A DNA stretch of 64,000 nucleotides from Saccharomonospora sp. CUA-673 (GCF_001942305.1 NZ_MKKE01000044.1:1-64000); one strand, 5' to 3'. Shown: positions 9,788 through 18,538, counted from the first letter of the stretch. The notes: generated from the letters alone by a model not told the origin. Program-made: numbers and translations.

Positions 9788-11181
9788 CCGGGTGCGGCGG
9801 CCGGGGCGTCCGGAATGGTGGCGTCGGGATGGTTGGCGGCGGGGAGGGTGAGGATGACGGTGGTGCCGCCGTCGGGATGGTTGGCGGCAGTCGCGGCACC
9901 GCCGTTGCGGCGGGCCAGCGCGGCGACCAGGGCCAGGCCCAGTCCGGTGCCGCCGCCGGTGCGGGCGTCGTCGGCGCGGGTGAAGCGGTCGAACGCGTGC
10001 GGCAGGAACTCGGGGGCGATGCCGGAGCCGTGGTCACGCACCCGGATGCTCACCCCAAGCTCGGTGTCGGGCGGGCTGGCCGTGATGATGATGGGTGGCT
10101 GCCCGTGCCGGGCGGCGTTGTCGATCAGGTTGCTCACCGCCCGGTCGAGATCGCCGGGATCGGCGCGCACCGTGAGCTCCGGTGAGCAGTCCAGGATCAC
10201 TTGGTGCTCGTCGAGGGTGCTGCGGTAGCGGGCGATCACTGACTCCAGCACGGGACGCACCGGGGTGGGCTCGCCGGGCCGGGCCGGCGGACCGGCCTGG
10301 TCGGTGCGGGCGAGCAGGAGGAGGTCCTGGGCCAGGCGGGATAGTCGTTCGGTTTCCTCCAATGCCGAGCCCAGCGCGGCGGTCAGTTCCCGTGTGGTGC
10401 GGGGTCGGCGCGCCGCGAGTTCGAGTTCGGTGGTCAGCAGGCTGAGCGGGGTGCGGAGCTCGTGGCTGGCGTCGGCGACGAACTGCCGTTCCCGCTCGAC
10501 AGCGGCGTGCAGGCGGTCGAGTAGATCGTTGAACGTGGTGCCCAGCCGGGAGATTTCGTCGCGAGCCGACGGCACGGGTAGACGCTGCGTGGGGTGTGCG
10601 GCGGTGATGGTGGCGGCGCGAGCGCGCATCCGTTCCACCGGTCGCAGTGCGGCGGCGGCCAGCAGGTAGGCCCCGACCGCGGCGGCGAGCAGCGCCAGCG
10701 GCAGGCCGACCGCCAGTTCTTGGCGTAGGTCGGCCACCGCGGCGTCGCGGTCGGCGAGGGTCACCGCGGCCACGGCGATCCGGCCGTCCGCACCGGTGGG
10801 GGCGGCGGCGATACGCACCGGCCCGTCCAGCTGTCCGGCGGTGGCGTGATCGACCACGAGCTCGCCGCGCCGCGCGGTCGCCAGCTCCGCTGGAGTCAGC
10901 AGGGGCTGGTCGGCCACGTCCGGGGAGCTGGCGATGATCTGGCCTGCGTCGTCGAGGACCTGCTCGCCGGTGTCCCGGCCGCCGCTGGACAGCACTGGTG
11001 CGGCGGTGGTGGCGATCGGTTGGAGGTCGCGCAGCCGGTGCTCCAACGATTCGCTGATCGAGGCGTCGAGCGATTCGCGTGTGTGCGTCACGGTGACGAT
11101 CCCGACTCCGAGCAGGACCAGCGCCATCATCACCGTGAACGCGGCGGTGAGCCGGATCCGGAGCGGCCACCGCCGGATCAT
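9784..11181 (-). CDS. Two-component sensor histidine kinase
   Basis: A 465-residue membrane sensor kinase. A transmembrane helix lies near residues 10-32 (TAAFTVMMALVLLGVGIV) and a second near 160-185, bracketing a periplasmic sensor of about 125 residues. HAMP follows, then HisKA with the phospho-acceptor in DASHELRTPLS, and HATPase boxes NLIDNAARHG, RDHGSGI and GGTGLGLAL. The start overlaps the response-regulator stop by four bases; the stop overlaps fetA by four bases. The exporter downstream suggests the signal is a metal or envelope stress, which is inference. The sensor region shows no obvious Cys or His cluster. Confidence 0.9.
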   Translation of the reverse strand: MIRRWPLRIRLTAAFTVMMALVLLGVGIVTVTHTRESLDASISESLEHRLRDLQPIATTAAPVLSSGGRDTGEQVLDDAGQIIASSPDVADQPLLTPAELATARRGELVVDHATAGQLDGPVRIAAAPTGADGRIAVAAVTLADRDAAVADLRQELAVGLPLALLAAAVGAYLLAAAALRPVERMRARAATITAAHPTQRLPVPSARDEISRLGTTFNDLLDRLHAAVERERQFVADASHELRTPLSLLTTELELAARRPRTTRELTAALGSALEETERLSRLAQDLLLLARTDQAGPPARPGEPTPVRPVLESVIARYRSTLDEHQVILDCSPELTVRADPGDLDRAVSNLIDNAARHGQPPIIITASPPDTELGVSIRVRDHGSGIAPEFLPHAFDRFTRADDARTGGGTGLGLALVAALARRNGGAATAANHPDGGTTVILTLPAANHPDATIPDAPAAAPG

Positions 11182-11879
11182 CGCGCCCCCACCCGCGGCC
11201 GTCCACCATCCGGCCGGAGCCGGTACCCGGCGCCGCGCACGGTCTCCAGCGAGACCACCGCGAATGGCCGGTCGATCTTGTCCCGCAGCGCGCGGATGTG
11301 CACCTCGACGACGTTGGAGCGGGATTCGTAGGCGAAGTCCCAGCAGTGCTCCAGCAGCAGCTCGCGGGTGAGCACCACGCCGGGCTGGCGCAGGAACATC
11401 TCCAGCAGCGCGTACTCCTTGGCCGTCACCGCGATCTCGGTCTCGCCGCGCCAGCACCGCCGGCTGGCCGGGTCGATCCGCAGATCGCCCGCGGTGAGCA
11501 CGGTGGGGCGGGCGACCGGGCCGCGGCGGGTCAATGCCCGCAACCGAGCGAACAGCTCCTCCAGGTGGAACGGCTTGGTCAGATAGTCGTCCGCGCCGCC
11601 GTCCAGGCCGCTGATCCGATCGGTCACCGCGTCACGGGCGGTGAGCATCAGCACCGGCACCCACACCTGCTGGCGGCGCAGTCGCCGGCACATCTCGAAC
11701 CCCGACAGCCGGGGCAGCATCACGTCCAGCACCACCGCGTCGTAGTCGCGGCTGACCGCCGCCCCGAACCCGTCGGCCCCGTCTGTGGCGACATCGACGG
11801 CGTAGCCCTCCTCGACCAGGCCACGGCGCAGCAGGCCCGCCATCTTCGGCTCATCCTCCACCACCAGTACCCGCACCAT
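11178..11879 (-). CDS. OmpR/PhoB-family response regulator
   Basis: A 233-residue regulator: receiver domain (residues 1-120) with acidic pocket VVEDEP, phospho-acceptor Asp in VVLDVMLP, the conserved Thr in LMLTARD and Lys in LTKPF; then a winged-helix DNA-binding domain (residues 130-225; LTAKEY-like VTAKEYALLEMFL, and SNVVEVHIRALRDKI). It is first in an operon with its kinase and the FetA/FetB genes and is divergent from the PepSY gene. The 185-base region between them contains an 11-base-spaced direct repeat (CTTCATC) that would suit an OmpR-type dimer. Confidence 0.92.
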   Translation of the reverse strand: MVRVLVVEDEPKMAGLLRRGLVEEGYAVDVATDGADGFGAAVSRDYDAVVLDVMLPRLSGFEMCRRLRRQQVWVPVLMLTARDAVTDRISGLDGGADDYLTKPFHLEELFARLRALTRRGPVARPTVLTAGDLRIDPASRRCWRGETEIAVTAKEYALLEMFLRQPGVVLTRELLLEHCWDFAYESRSNVVEVHIRALRDKIDRPFAVVSLETVRGAGYRLRPDGGRPRVGAR

Positions 11880-12064
11880 CCATCACCTCTCTTCAGGCGC
11901 CACCCCCGAGCACCCTGCACAGGCGCCCCTTCACGGGCACGGTGCCACCACATCCGGGTGACCGCCGTCGTGTCTTCATCACGGCTTCATCTCCACCGAC
12001 TACCCATACCCATGCAACCACCTCATGCAACCACGGTTACAGGAGCGTGGAGAATGGAGAAGGC
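11880..12064. promoter_or_regulatory. Divergent regulatory region with CTTCATC repeats and a chr-type operator
   Basis: This 185-base interval separates the response-regulator gene from the PepSY gene. Around 11970-11995 it holds two CTTCATC copies with a period of 11 bases, the layout bound by OmpR-type dimers. At 12026-12041 lies TGCAACCACGGTTACA, matching the reverse complement of the chrA site, with an extra half copy (ATGCAACCA) at 12012-12020. GGAG and GAAGG sites follow before the ATG at 12065. Which regulator binds which site is inference. Confidence 0.55.
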
Positions 12065-12397
12065 ATGAACCGCAAGACGAAGATCGGGATCGGGATCGCC
12101 GCCGGAGTGCTCGTCCTCACTGGTGGGGGCGTGGGCCTGGCCTCCGCGATGTCCGGCGACGGCGACGAGGTCAGCGGCCCCGCGGCCGACCAGGCACGAG
12201 CCGCGGCCGTGCAGTCCGTGCCCGGCGGGAAGGCCGGCGCTGTCGAGACCGAGACCGACGAGGGCGCCGCCGCCTACGGCGTCACCGTCACCAAGCCCGA
12301 CGGCTCCACCGTCGAGGTCCACCTCGACAGCACCTTCCACGTCGTGGGCACCGAGGCTCCCGGCCAGGACCACGACGCCGACGGTGACGAGGGCTGA
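12065..12397 (+). CDS. PepSY-domain exported protein
   Basis: A 110-residue protein with a basic N-terminus and one hydrophobic segment (residues about 8-28), then a PepSY-type module (residues about 40-95: QARAAAVQSVPGGKAGAVE, then AAYGVTVTKPDG and STFHVVGTE). The C-terminus is acidic and His/Asp-rich. Such proteins are often encoded beside two-component systems and may modulate sensing outside the membrane. It is the first gene of a run that leads to ChrB and CopC, behind the chr-type operator, and is divergent from the response regulator. Start chosen at the ATG following GAGAAGG. Confidence 0.78.
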   Translation: MNRKTKIGIGIAAGVLVLTGGGVGLASAMSGDGDEVSGPAADQARAAAVQSVPGGKAGAVETETDEGAAAYGVTVTKPDGSTVEVHLDSTFHVVGTEAPGQDHDADGDEG

Positions 12398-12456
12398 CCG
12401 CGTACCACCGACCACGATCTACACCGACCACGATCGAGTTCGAGGAGGGCAAGGAC

Positions 12457-13431
12457 ATGCCGTTCACCCCCGCCCGCGCGGCCCGCGTGGTGTTGCCGCT
12501 GGCCGCGCTGCTGCTGGTCCCGCTCGCCGGCTGTGGCACCGACACCACCCCCGCCAGCGACACCGCTGCCGACGCCGAGCATCGGCGCCACCAGCCGATC
12601 CCCACCACCGAGGCGGACTGGAAGCCGGTCACCGACACCCTGGGCCGCACCGGGAAGTTCGGCGACAACAACACCGTCTACCGCATCGGCCTGCCCCGCA
12701 CCGACCTGCAGGTCACCTCCGGCGGCGTCGAGATCAAACCAGGGCTGTCGCTGGGCGGCTACGCCGCCTTCGCGAAGTACCGCGACGGCGTCATGCTCAT
12801 GGGCGACCTGGTGGTCACCGAGGCCGAACTGCCCAAGGTCACCGACGCACTCCAAGCCCACGGCATCGCGCAGACCGCGCTGCACAAACACCTGCTGCAG
12901 CAAACACCGCCGGTGTGGTGGACCCACATCCACGCCATGAGCGACGACCCCGCAGCGCTCGCCCAAGGCGTGCAAGCCGCACTGGACGCCACCGCCATCC
13001 CAGCCCCGGCGCCACCAGGTCAGCAGCCGCCGATCGACCTGGACACCGCCGGCATCGACCAGGCCCTGGGCCGCAAGGGCACCGCCGACGGCGGCATCTA
13101 CAAGTTCAGCATCGCCCGCAAGGAGACCATCACCGACGACGGGCATGTCCTTCCGCCCACGTTCGGGGTGACCACCGCGATCAACTTCCAGCCACTCGGC
13201 GGCGGGCGGGCCGCGATCAACGGTGACTTCGTGATGACCGCACCCGAGGTCCAGAAGGTGATCCAGGCGCTGCGTACAGGCGGGATCGACCTGGTCGAAG
13301 TGCACAACCACAGCCTCACCGAGCAACCCCGCCTGTTCTACATGCACTTCTGGGCCGTCGACGACGGCGTCACCCTCGCCAAAGCCCTCCGCCCCGCGCT
13401 GGACGCCACCAACCTGCAACCCCCAGGCTGA
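12457..13431 (+). CDS. DUF1259-domain lipoprotein
   Basis: A 324-residue lipoprotein with signal peptide and lipobox (LVPLAGC, Cys near residue 27). Two tandem DUF1259 modules follow: residues about 50-190 (DTLGRTGKFGDNN, IGLPRTDLQVT, HIHAMSDD) and 200-320 (QALGRKGTADGGIYKF, AINGDFVMTAPEV, HNHSLTEQPRLFYMHFW). The repeated H-x-H patterns (HIHAM, HNHSL, MHFW) could bind metal. The family has no proven function but is commonly found near chromate transporters in other bacteria. It is co-directional with the PepSY, DUF378-like, ChrB and CopC genes. Confidence 0.8.
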   Translation: MPFTPARAARVVLPLAALLLVPLAGCGTDTTPASDTAADAEHRRHQPIPTTEADWKPVTDTLGRTGKFGDNNTVYRIGLPRTDLQVTSGGVEIKPGLSLGGYAAFAKYRDGVMLMGDLVVTEAELPKVTDALQAHGIAQTALHKHLLQQTPPVWWTHIHAMSDDPAALAQGVQAALDATAIPAPAPPGQQPPIDLDTAGIDQALGRKGTADGGIYKFSIARKETITDDGHVLPPTFGVTTAINFQPLGGGRAAINGDFVMTAPEVQKVIQALRTGGIDLVEVHNHSLTEQPRLFYMHFWAVDDGVTLAKALRPALDATNLQPPG

Positions 13432-13453
13432 TACCACTCACGCCGACAGCGTT

Positions 13454-13486
13454 TCCGGCCCCGTCGTGACGATCGGCGGGGCCGGA
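13454..13486. terminator. GC-rich hairpin between the DUF1259 and DUF378-like genes
   Basis: TCCGGCCCCG (13454-13463) pairs exactly with CGGGGCCGGA (13477-13486) across a 13-base loop. There is no T-tract. It may act as a partial terminator or mRNA-stability element that splits the operon expression. Confidence 0.5.
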
Positions 13487-13529
13487 CAAGCACCATGACA
13501 ACGAGCATGACAACGGGAAGGAGCGCAGG

Positions 13530-13742
13530 ATGCGGCCACGCACCGTTTTGGACTGGATCGCTTTCGTGCTACTGCTGATCGGCGCGTTCGCCTGGGCGGC
13601 GTTCGTCACCGACATCAACGTGCTGGATCGGGCACTGGAACCCATCGCCGATCCGCTCGACGACATCGTGTTCGTGCTGATCGGACTCGCGGGCCTGTAC
13701 TGGATCGGCCGCGTCGTCGTCGGAGACCGAACACATCAGTGA
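13530..13742 (+). CDS. Small DUF378-like membrane protein
   Basis: A 70-residue protein with two hydrophobic helices (residues about 8-26 and 46-63) and the family-like blocks LDWIAFVLLLIGAFAWA and DIVFVLIGLAGLYWIGR. The ATG follows GGAAGGAGCGCAGG. The stop overlaps the next gene start (GTGA), indicating coupling to the ChrB-N gene. No function is established for the family; its location suggests a membrane role in the chromate/metal response. Confidence 0.72.
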   Translation: MRPRTVLDWIAFVLLLIGAFAWAAFVTDINVLDRALEPIADPLDDIVFVLIGLAGLYWIGRVVVGDRTHQ

Positions 13743-14284
13743 GCAACTCCACCGATCCAGCGCACGAGCGACCATCGACGGGATCGGCAGCGCCGCGGCA
13801 GGCAGGGCAGCGGGCAGGGCAGTGGGTGTTGCTGTCCTACCGCATGCCCCGCGAGCCGTCCACCCCGCGGATCACGGTCTGGCGCAAACTCAAACGCCTC
13901 GGCGTCGCCCAACTCGGCGACGGGCTGGTCGCGCTGCCCGCCGACGCCCGCACCCGCGAACACCTCGACTGGATCGCCGACGAGATCCTCGCCGCCGGCG
14001 GCACCGCCGGCGTGTGGCTGGCCCAACGAACCAGCCTGGCACAGGAACGCCGCCTGGCACAGACCATGGCCGCCGCCCGCGCCGCCGAGTACCGCGCCGT
14101 GCTCACCGAAGCCGAACAAGCGCGCTCACTCGGCGAGGCCGAGCGACGACGCGCCCTGCGCACCCTGCGCGCCGAGCTGCGGCGTATCCACCGCCGCGAC
14201 TACTTCCCCCCACCCGAACGCGACACCGCGCAGGCCGCTGTGGACGCCCTGCACCCCGACCACCACACCGAGGAGACCGCATGA
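13739..14284 (+). CDS. chrB: ChrB N-terminal-domain protein
   Basis: A 181-residue protein corresponding to the N-terminal half of ChrB. The block WVLLSYRMPREPSTPRITVWRK, followed by VAQLGDGLVALPAD, is typical of that domain. In proteobacteria ChrB is a chromate-sensing regulator of chrA; the N-terminal half is thought to carry the DNA-contacting part. Here it is a separate gene starting at a GTG that overlaps the DUF378-like stop, and its own stop overlaps the next ATG by four bases. The C-terminal half is a helical Arg/Glu-rich segment. Split ChrB is known in actinobacteria. Confidence 0.8.
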   Translation: MSNSTDPAHERPSTGSAAPRQAGQRAGQWVLLSYRMPREPSTPRITVWRKLKRLGVAQLGDGLVALPADARTREHLDWIADEILAAGGTAGVWLAQRTSLAQERRLAQTMAAARAAEYRAVLTEAEQARSLGEAERRRALRTLRAELRRIHRRDYFPPPERDTAQAAVDALHPDHHTEETA

Positions 14285-14712
14285 AGTGGGCCACCCGCGA
14301 ACACATCCACATCGACCGCGCCGCCTGCGCCTGGCTCATCCGCCGCTGCATCGACCCGGACGCCGCCTTCGTGTTCGTCACCGACCCCGCCGACGTCCCC
14401 CCAGACGCCACCCCGTTCGACATGCGCGGCGTCGACCTCGGCCACCACGGCGACGACTGCAGCTTCGAAACCATCCTGCGCCGCCACAACCTCACCGACC
14501 CCGTGCTCTGGCGCATCGCCGAAATCATCCACGAAGCCGACCTCGACGACGAACGCTACGACGCCCCCGAAGCCCCCGGCCTCGACGCCATCCTCCGCGG
14601 CCTATCCATGATCGGCGACGACCAGCACACCCTCACCATCACCAAACCCATCTTCGACGGCCTCTACGAGTACTACCACCGCGCCCAGATGCTCGGCCGC
14701 GAACCCGCATGA
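14281..14712 (+). CDS. chrB: ChrB C-terminal-domain protein
   Basis: A 143-residue protein matching the C-terminal domain of ChrB (chromate resistance). It contains HIHIDRAACAWLIRRCIDP, PFDMRGVDLGHHGDDCSFE and ETILRRHNL. The Cys and His residues (CAWLIRRC, HHGDDC) are candidates for binding chromate or a metal. It overlaps the ChrB-N gene by four bases and the CopC gene by four bases. Together the two ChrB genes probably supply the chromate response for this operon and for chrA, which shares the operator; this is inference from context. Confidence 0.83.
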   Translation: MKWATREHIHIDRAACAWLIRRCIDPDAAFVFVTDPADVPPDATPFDMRGVDLGHHGDDCSFETILRRHNLTDPVLWRIAEIIHEADLDDERYDAPEAPGLDAILRGLSMIGDDQHTLTITKPIFDGLYEYYHRAQMLGREPA

Positions 14713-15314
14713 CCGCAGGGAACATCCGCCGCGCCACCCTCGGCATCCTGGCCGCCCTGCTCTGTGCAAGCCTGCTCGGCACCGATCACCCCGCGACAGC
14801 GACCCCCTCATCAGCGGTGCCCTTGCTGGAAGAAGCCACCCCACCAGCGAATGCCGTCCTCACCGAACCGGTCGACTGGGTGTACCTGACCTTCGACCGA
14901 CTGATCAACACGTTCAGCATCCGGGTCACCGGCCCCAACGGCCACGACGTCGCCCGCGACAACGCCATCGTCAAGCACGACATGATCTCCCAGCCACTGC
15001 ACACACTCACCCAGCCGGGCACCTACCGCGTCACCTGGCAGGTCATCGACCTCGACGGCCACCAGGCCAGCGGATCACACAGCTTCACCATCACCCCCGG
15101 CGTCACCACGACCCCCGAAAACACTGCCACCACACCAGCCACCACCCCCCACTCAGTACCGCCGACAGCGCCACCAGCCACCAACCAGTCCACGATCACC
15201 ACGCCGCTGGCCGCCACGATCGCACTCAGCCTCCTGGCAGGACTAACCCTCCTCACCATTCGTCACCGTCGACGCGTCCGCGCATCACGTGCGCAGCGGC
15301 CAGACCGGACATGA
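14709..15314 (+). CDS. CopC-domain copper-resistance-like protein
   Basis: A 201-residue exported protein: signal peptide (residues 1-35), one CopC immunoglobulin-like domain (residues about 38-130; VPLLEEATPPANAVLTEP, VYLTFDRLINTFSIRV and YRVTWQVIDLDGHQASG), a Thr/Pro-rich linker, and a C-terminal transmembrane helix (ATIALSLLAGLTLLTI) with a basic tail. The N-terminal His that binds Cu(II) in classical CopC is not at the expected mature position, so copper binding is doubtful. It is the last gene of the chr operon, overlapping ChrB-C by four bases. Confidence 0.78.
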   Translation: MTAGNIRRATLGILAALLCASLLGTDHPATATPSSAVPLLEEATPPANAVLTEPVDWVYLTFDRLINTFSIRVTGPNGHDVARDNAIVKHDMISQPLHTLTQPGTYRVTWQVIDLDGHQASGSHSFTITPGVTTTPENTATTPATTPHSVPPTAPPATNQSTITTPLAATIALSLLAGLTLLTIRHRRRVRASRAQRPDRT

Positions 15315-15448
15315 CGACAACCGCAGTCACGAGACATTCGGTCGGCATAGCTCCCGTAGTCCTGGCCTACCAGCGCGAAAGCCAATGCGGTGTCAGATTC
15401 CAACAACACCAGAGCCATCGACTCACCGCCAGCCTGGCCGTGAGAAGC

Positions 15449-16042
15449 TCAACAAGCTGACTTGACAGGGAACCGCAACGGGGCGACCAGCCGTTCTCCA
15501 GGTGCGAGCTGCTTCCACCACTGGGCGGGGATGTCCCACGGTGAGACCGTGGCGATCATGCGGTCGTACGGGGCGTGGTCGGGGTAGCCGAGCCCGCCGT
15601 CGCCAGTGATCACGTGCACGTCGCCGTAGCCGGCGGCGGCCAGCGCTTGTGAGGCTTTCGCGGTCACGTCCGGGTCGACGTCGATGGTGGTCACCAGGTC
15701 CGCGCGGCCGGTCAACTGGGCGAGCAGGCTGGCATTGTAACCGGTCCCCACTCCGATCTCCAGGATGCGGTTGCCCGGCTGGACGTCGAGTTGGTCGAGC
15801 ATCGCGGCTACTAGCCAAGGTGCCGACGCGCAGGACAACGACCGGCCGTCCTCGAACCGGTGGGTGACCACCGCCTGCCACGGGTCGTAAGCGACCGCCA
15901 GGTCGGCGTCCGGCACGAACTCGTGCCGCGGTGTGTCGCGCAAAACCCGCTCGACGTCGCTGTGCTTTGCGTGCCCGGCCTTCTGGATCCTCTCGACCAT
16001 TGCCGCACGTAGCGCTTCCGGCGAAGTAGTGGTGGTGTGCAT
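15449..16042 (-). CDS. Truncated FxLD-system / PCMT-type protein methyltransferase
   Basis: A 197-residue protein equal to the catalytic half of a protein-L-isoaspartate methyltransferase-type enzyme. The S-adenosylmethionine loop is ILEIGVGTGYNASLLA, followed by TTIDVDPDVTAKA and the conserved GDGGLGYPDHAPYDRMIAT. It ends at GERLVAPLRFPVKSAC, whereas the related gene at 17.3-18.5 kb continues for another 200 residues. The start follows GAAGGA. It probably arose from an intact gene by deletion, but the catalytic core is complete, so activity cannot be excluded. The related enzymes act on FxLD-type lanthipeptides. Confidence 0.75.
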   Translation of the reverse strand: MHTTTTSPEALRAAMVERIQKAGHAKHSDVERVLRDTPRHEFVPDADLAVAYDPWQAVVTHRFEDGRSLSCASAPWLVAAMLDQLDVQPGNRILEIGVGTGYNASLLAQLTGRADLVTTIDVDPDVTAKASQALAAAGYGDVHVITGDGGLGYPDHAPYDRMIATVSPWDIPAQWWKQLAPGERLVAPLRFPVKSAC

Positions 16043-16159
16043 CGTTCCTTCGTATCAACGATCGTCGGGTTGGCGGGCATCGTTAGTGATCGACACGGGC
16101 TGTTTCTCGGGCCGAGGAAGCAAACCCGTTGTGGTGCAACGGCTTCACTAGGACCCGCC

Positions 16160-17293
16160 CTACGGGTTCGCTGGAGCGTTGACGTTGCAGGACATCGTCT
16201 TCACGCTGCGTGCCATGGCCTCTTCGGCGCAGGCTAGTGCTGTCGTGAGGTCTGCCAGCAGTGTGGCCGGGAGCGTGCCGCTGCCGAGCGCGCACGCTTC
16301 GACCGAATCGGACAACTCGCGCGCTTGGGAGTCGGTGAGCAGCTCGCGGCAACCATTGTGGGCGAGTACATCGCGAGCGACGTATCCGTCTCGTGTCGCG
16401 GCGGCGTAGTCGATCAGATCAACGGCGATCTGGTGCACGGGTGGATCGTCAACGGTGCCGATGGCGTCGATGAAGGACAACCCGAGCCGTGTGTGGAAGA
16501 CCGCCAAGCCGGGCGCGGAGGTGTCGAGTCGGTGGTACTGGTTCAGGAGCGTGGGCAGATCGGCGACGCCCGAGGCGCCGTGGCACTGGATGGTCAGGCA
16601 GGCGGTCACGGCGTTCTCCCAAGGGTCTCCTGGTGTTGTGTCGGCCAAGAGGGTGAGGGCGCTGTCGGTGTCCCCGGATACGGCGTGGGCGATGACCGCG
16701 ATCTGGCGACCGTCAAGCATCCGTCGCCCGACGCCCTTGTACGCGTCGAGCCGGGCGCGTGCCTCCGCCCAGCGGCCGGCTGCGGCCAGAGCGCGGCCAC
16801 CGGTGGCCAGCAGGACTGCCCACAGCCAGCTGCGGATGTGCTGGTGCGTCTCGGCGGAGTCGGTGAGGTCGGCCGGGATCTCGATGCCGTCGACGATGGC
16901 GTCAGTTCGGGCGGAGACCGCGGTGAACAGGGTGTCGATCAGCGCGAAGGCGCGCTCGCCCTGACCCTCGCGGATGTAGAGGCGGGCGAGGTTGGTGATC
17001 GGTTCGAGAGCGAGGCGGGCTACCTGCGCGCCCAAGGGGCGGGCGCGCAGGTAGATGTTCACCTGCTGGTGGCACCACCGCCGGGCCAGTTCGGGCAGGC
17101 CGCAGTCGGAGGCGATGAGCGCCGCGTTGTTGTGCACGGCGGCGGCTTCGGCGAGCTCGCCGCTGTGCTCGACTTGGCGTGCTCGGTCGCACAGCTCGGC
17201 CACCCGCCGGGCCAGCGGGAGGCAGGCCGGGCGGGTTCGGGCAACGAGGGGGAAGCGGCGGGCGAACTGGCCGGCGGGGTCCACGGGCGTCAC
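16160..17293 (-). CDS. Hypothetical protein linked to the FxLD lanthipeptide locus
   Basis: A 377-residue, mainly helical protein with TPR-like stretches (LARLYIREGQGERAFALI, GRALAAAGRWAEARARLDAY). The GTG start overlaps the methyltransferase stop by four bases (GTGA), so it is translationally coupled to that gene; longer upstream readings run through the methyltransferase in another frame and are rejected. No catalytic motif is seen. Proteins of this type follow FxLD methyltransferases in other actinobacteria as far as I recall, but I cannot name the family. A role in regulation or as a scaffold is a guess. Confidence 0.6.
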   Translation of the reverse strand: MTPVDPAGQFARRFPLVARTRPACLPLARRVAELCDRARQVEHSGELAEAAAVHNNAALIASDCGLPELARRWCHQQVNIYLRARPLGAQVARLALEPITNLARLYIREGQGERAFALIDTLFTAVSARTDAIVDGIEIPADLTDSAETHQHIRSWLWAVLLATGGRALAAAGRWAEARARLDAYKGVGRRMLDGRQIAVIAHAVSGDTDSALTLLADTTPGDPWENAVTACLTIQCHGASGVADLPTLLNQYHRLDTSAPGLAVFHTRLGLSFIDAIGTVDDPPVHQIAVDLIDYAAATRDGYVARDVLAHNGCRELLTDSQARELSDSVEACALGSGTLPATLLADLTTALACAEEAMARSVKTMSCNVNAPANP

Positions 17294-18538
17294 TCCCAGG
17301 TGACGGTCATGGGCTTGGTGGGGCGGTCCAGGACCACGAAGCCGGGGTTGGTGTCCGGCTGGGGCGCGGTGTCGGGAATGGCGAATCGGACGGTGCTGGC
17401 GCGGAAGCCTGGTCCCAAGTCGAGATCTCGACCGAGACCTGCTCGGCGAGTTCCTGCGCGTTGGGGCCGTGGCCGATGACGCCGACCTCGTAGCGTCGGC
17501 CGCCGTCCGGATCGGGGTCCGCGGCGCGGATGGTGAGGTAGGCGAGGCTGCCGTCGGCGGCGGTGGTGGCCATCGCCACCGAGGGGAACATCGGCCGCAC
17601 AAGGCCGCTTTCCTTCGCAGCGGGAGCGACCTCCATGCGCATCAGCGGGTTGGGCAGGTGGCAAGCCAGCCAGAGATCCAGCCATTCGAAGGATTCCATC
17701 GGGACGAAGTGCACGCCGGTCCACACTTCGCAGGCAGGGCTGTCGAAGACGCCGGTCAGGGTGTCCGGGTCGGTGGCGTGGTTGTTGTCCTTATGGATTT
17801 GCAGCGTCACCTCCCCGGTGCCGGTGAGGTCCAGAACGCGGCGAGCGTCGTCGCCAAGGCCACGCAGCGGCATGAAGATCGCCATCTCGCTGCCCAGGCT
17901 GCGCCAGCCGTCCTGGTCGCGTTCGAAGACGATGCTGCGAGAGGCACAACCACGCAGGCGCACCGGAGCTACCAGACGTCCGCCGGGTGTGAGCTGGTCG
18001 AGCCAGGCAGCCGGGACCTCGTGGGCACCGACGGTAGCGATGACGCGGTCGAAAGGCGCAGTTTCTGGGTGGCCGAGTGCGCCGTCGGCGGCGACCGCCT
18101 CGACGTTGTCGATGCTGGCTGCGGCCAGGTGCTCGCGTGCTCCGGCGACGAGGTCCTCGTCGATGTCGATCGTGGTGACATGCCCGTCGGCGCCGGTGAG
18201 GGTGGCCATCAGGGCGGCGTTGTAGCCGGTGGCCGCGCCGAGTTCGAGCAGCCGTTCGCCGGGCTGGATGCCGAGCTGTTCGAGCATCATGGCGACGATC
18301 TTGGGCTGGGACGCGGCGCTGATTCGGGTGCCGTCGCCTCGTGTTTGGTGTAGACGGGCTCGTCGGCGTACGCCTCGACCAGGGGGACGTCGGGCAGGAA
18401 CAGGTGTCGGGGCACCTGCCGGAACGCGGCCTCCACAGCGTCGGTGCGGACGGTGCCGTCCTTGACGAGGCGGTCGGCGAGCTTGGTACGCAGCTCGTCG
18501 GCGGAGCCGGTGGAAGCGTCACTGACGGTGGTTGTCAT
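17290..18538 (-). CDS. FxLD-system protein methyltransferase (two frameshifts)
   Basis: A PCMT-type methyltransferase of the FxLD lanthipeptide system, about 416 residues if two one-base losses are repaired. The N-terminus reads from 18538 (DELRTKLADRLVKDG, FRQVPRHLFLPDVP). The frame shifts near 18325 after VYTKHEA, and the core then reads LLELGAATGYNAALMA, TTIDIDEDLVAGA and DRVIATVGAHEVPAAW. A second shift near 17427, at a G run after VEISTW, leads to the C-terminal GFVVLDRPTKPMTVTWE. The C-terminal domain matches that of FxLD enzymes. It lies between the SpaB-C-type gene and the helical hypothetical gene. Frame breaks in C/G runs suggest sequence error. Confidence 0.75.
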
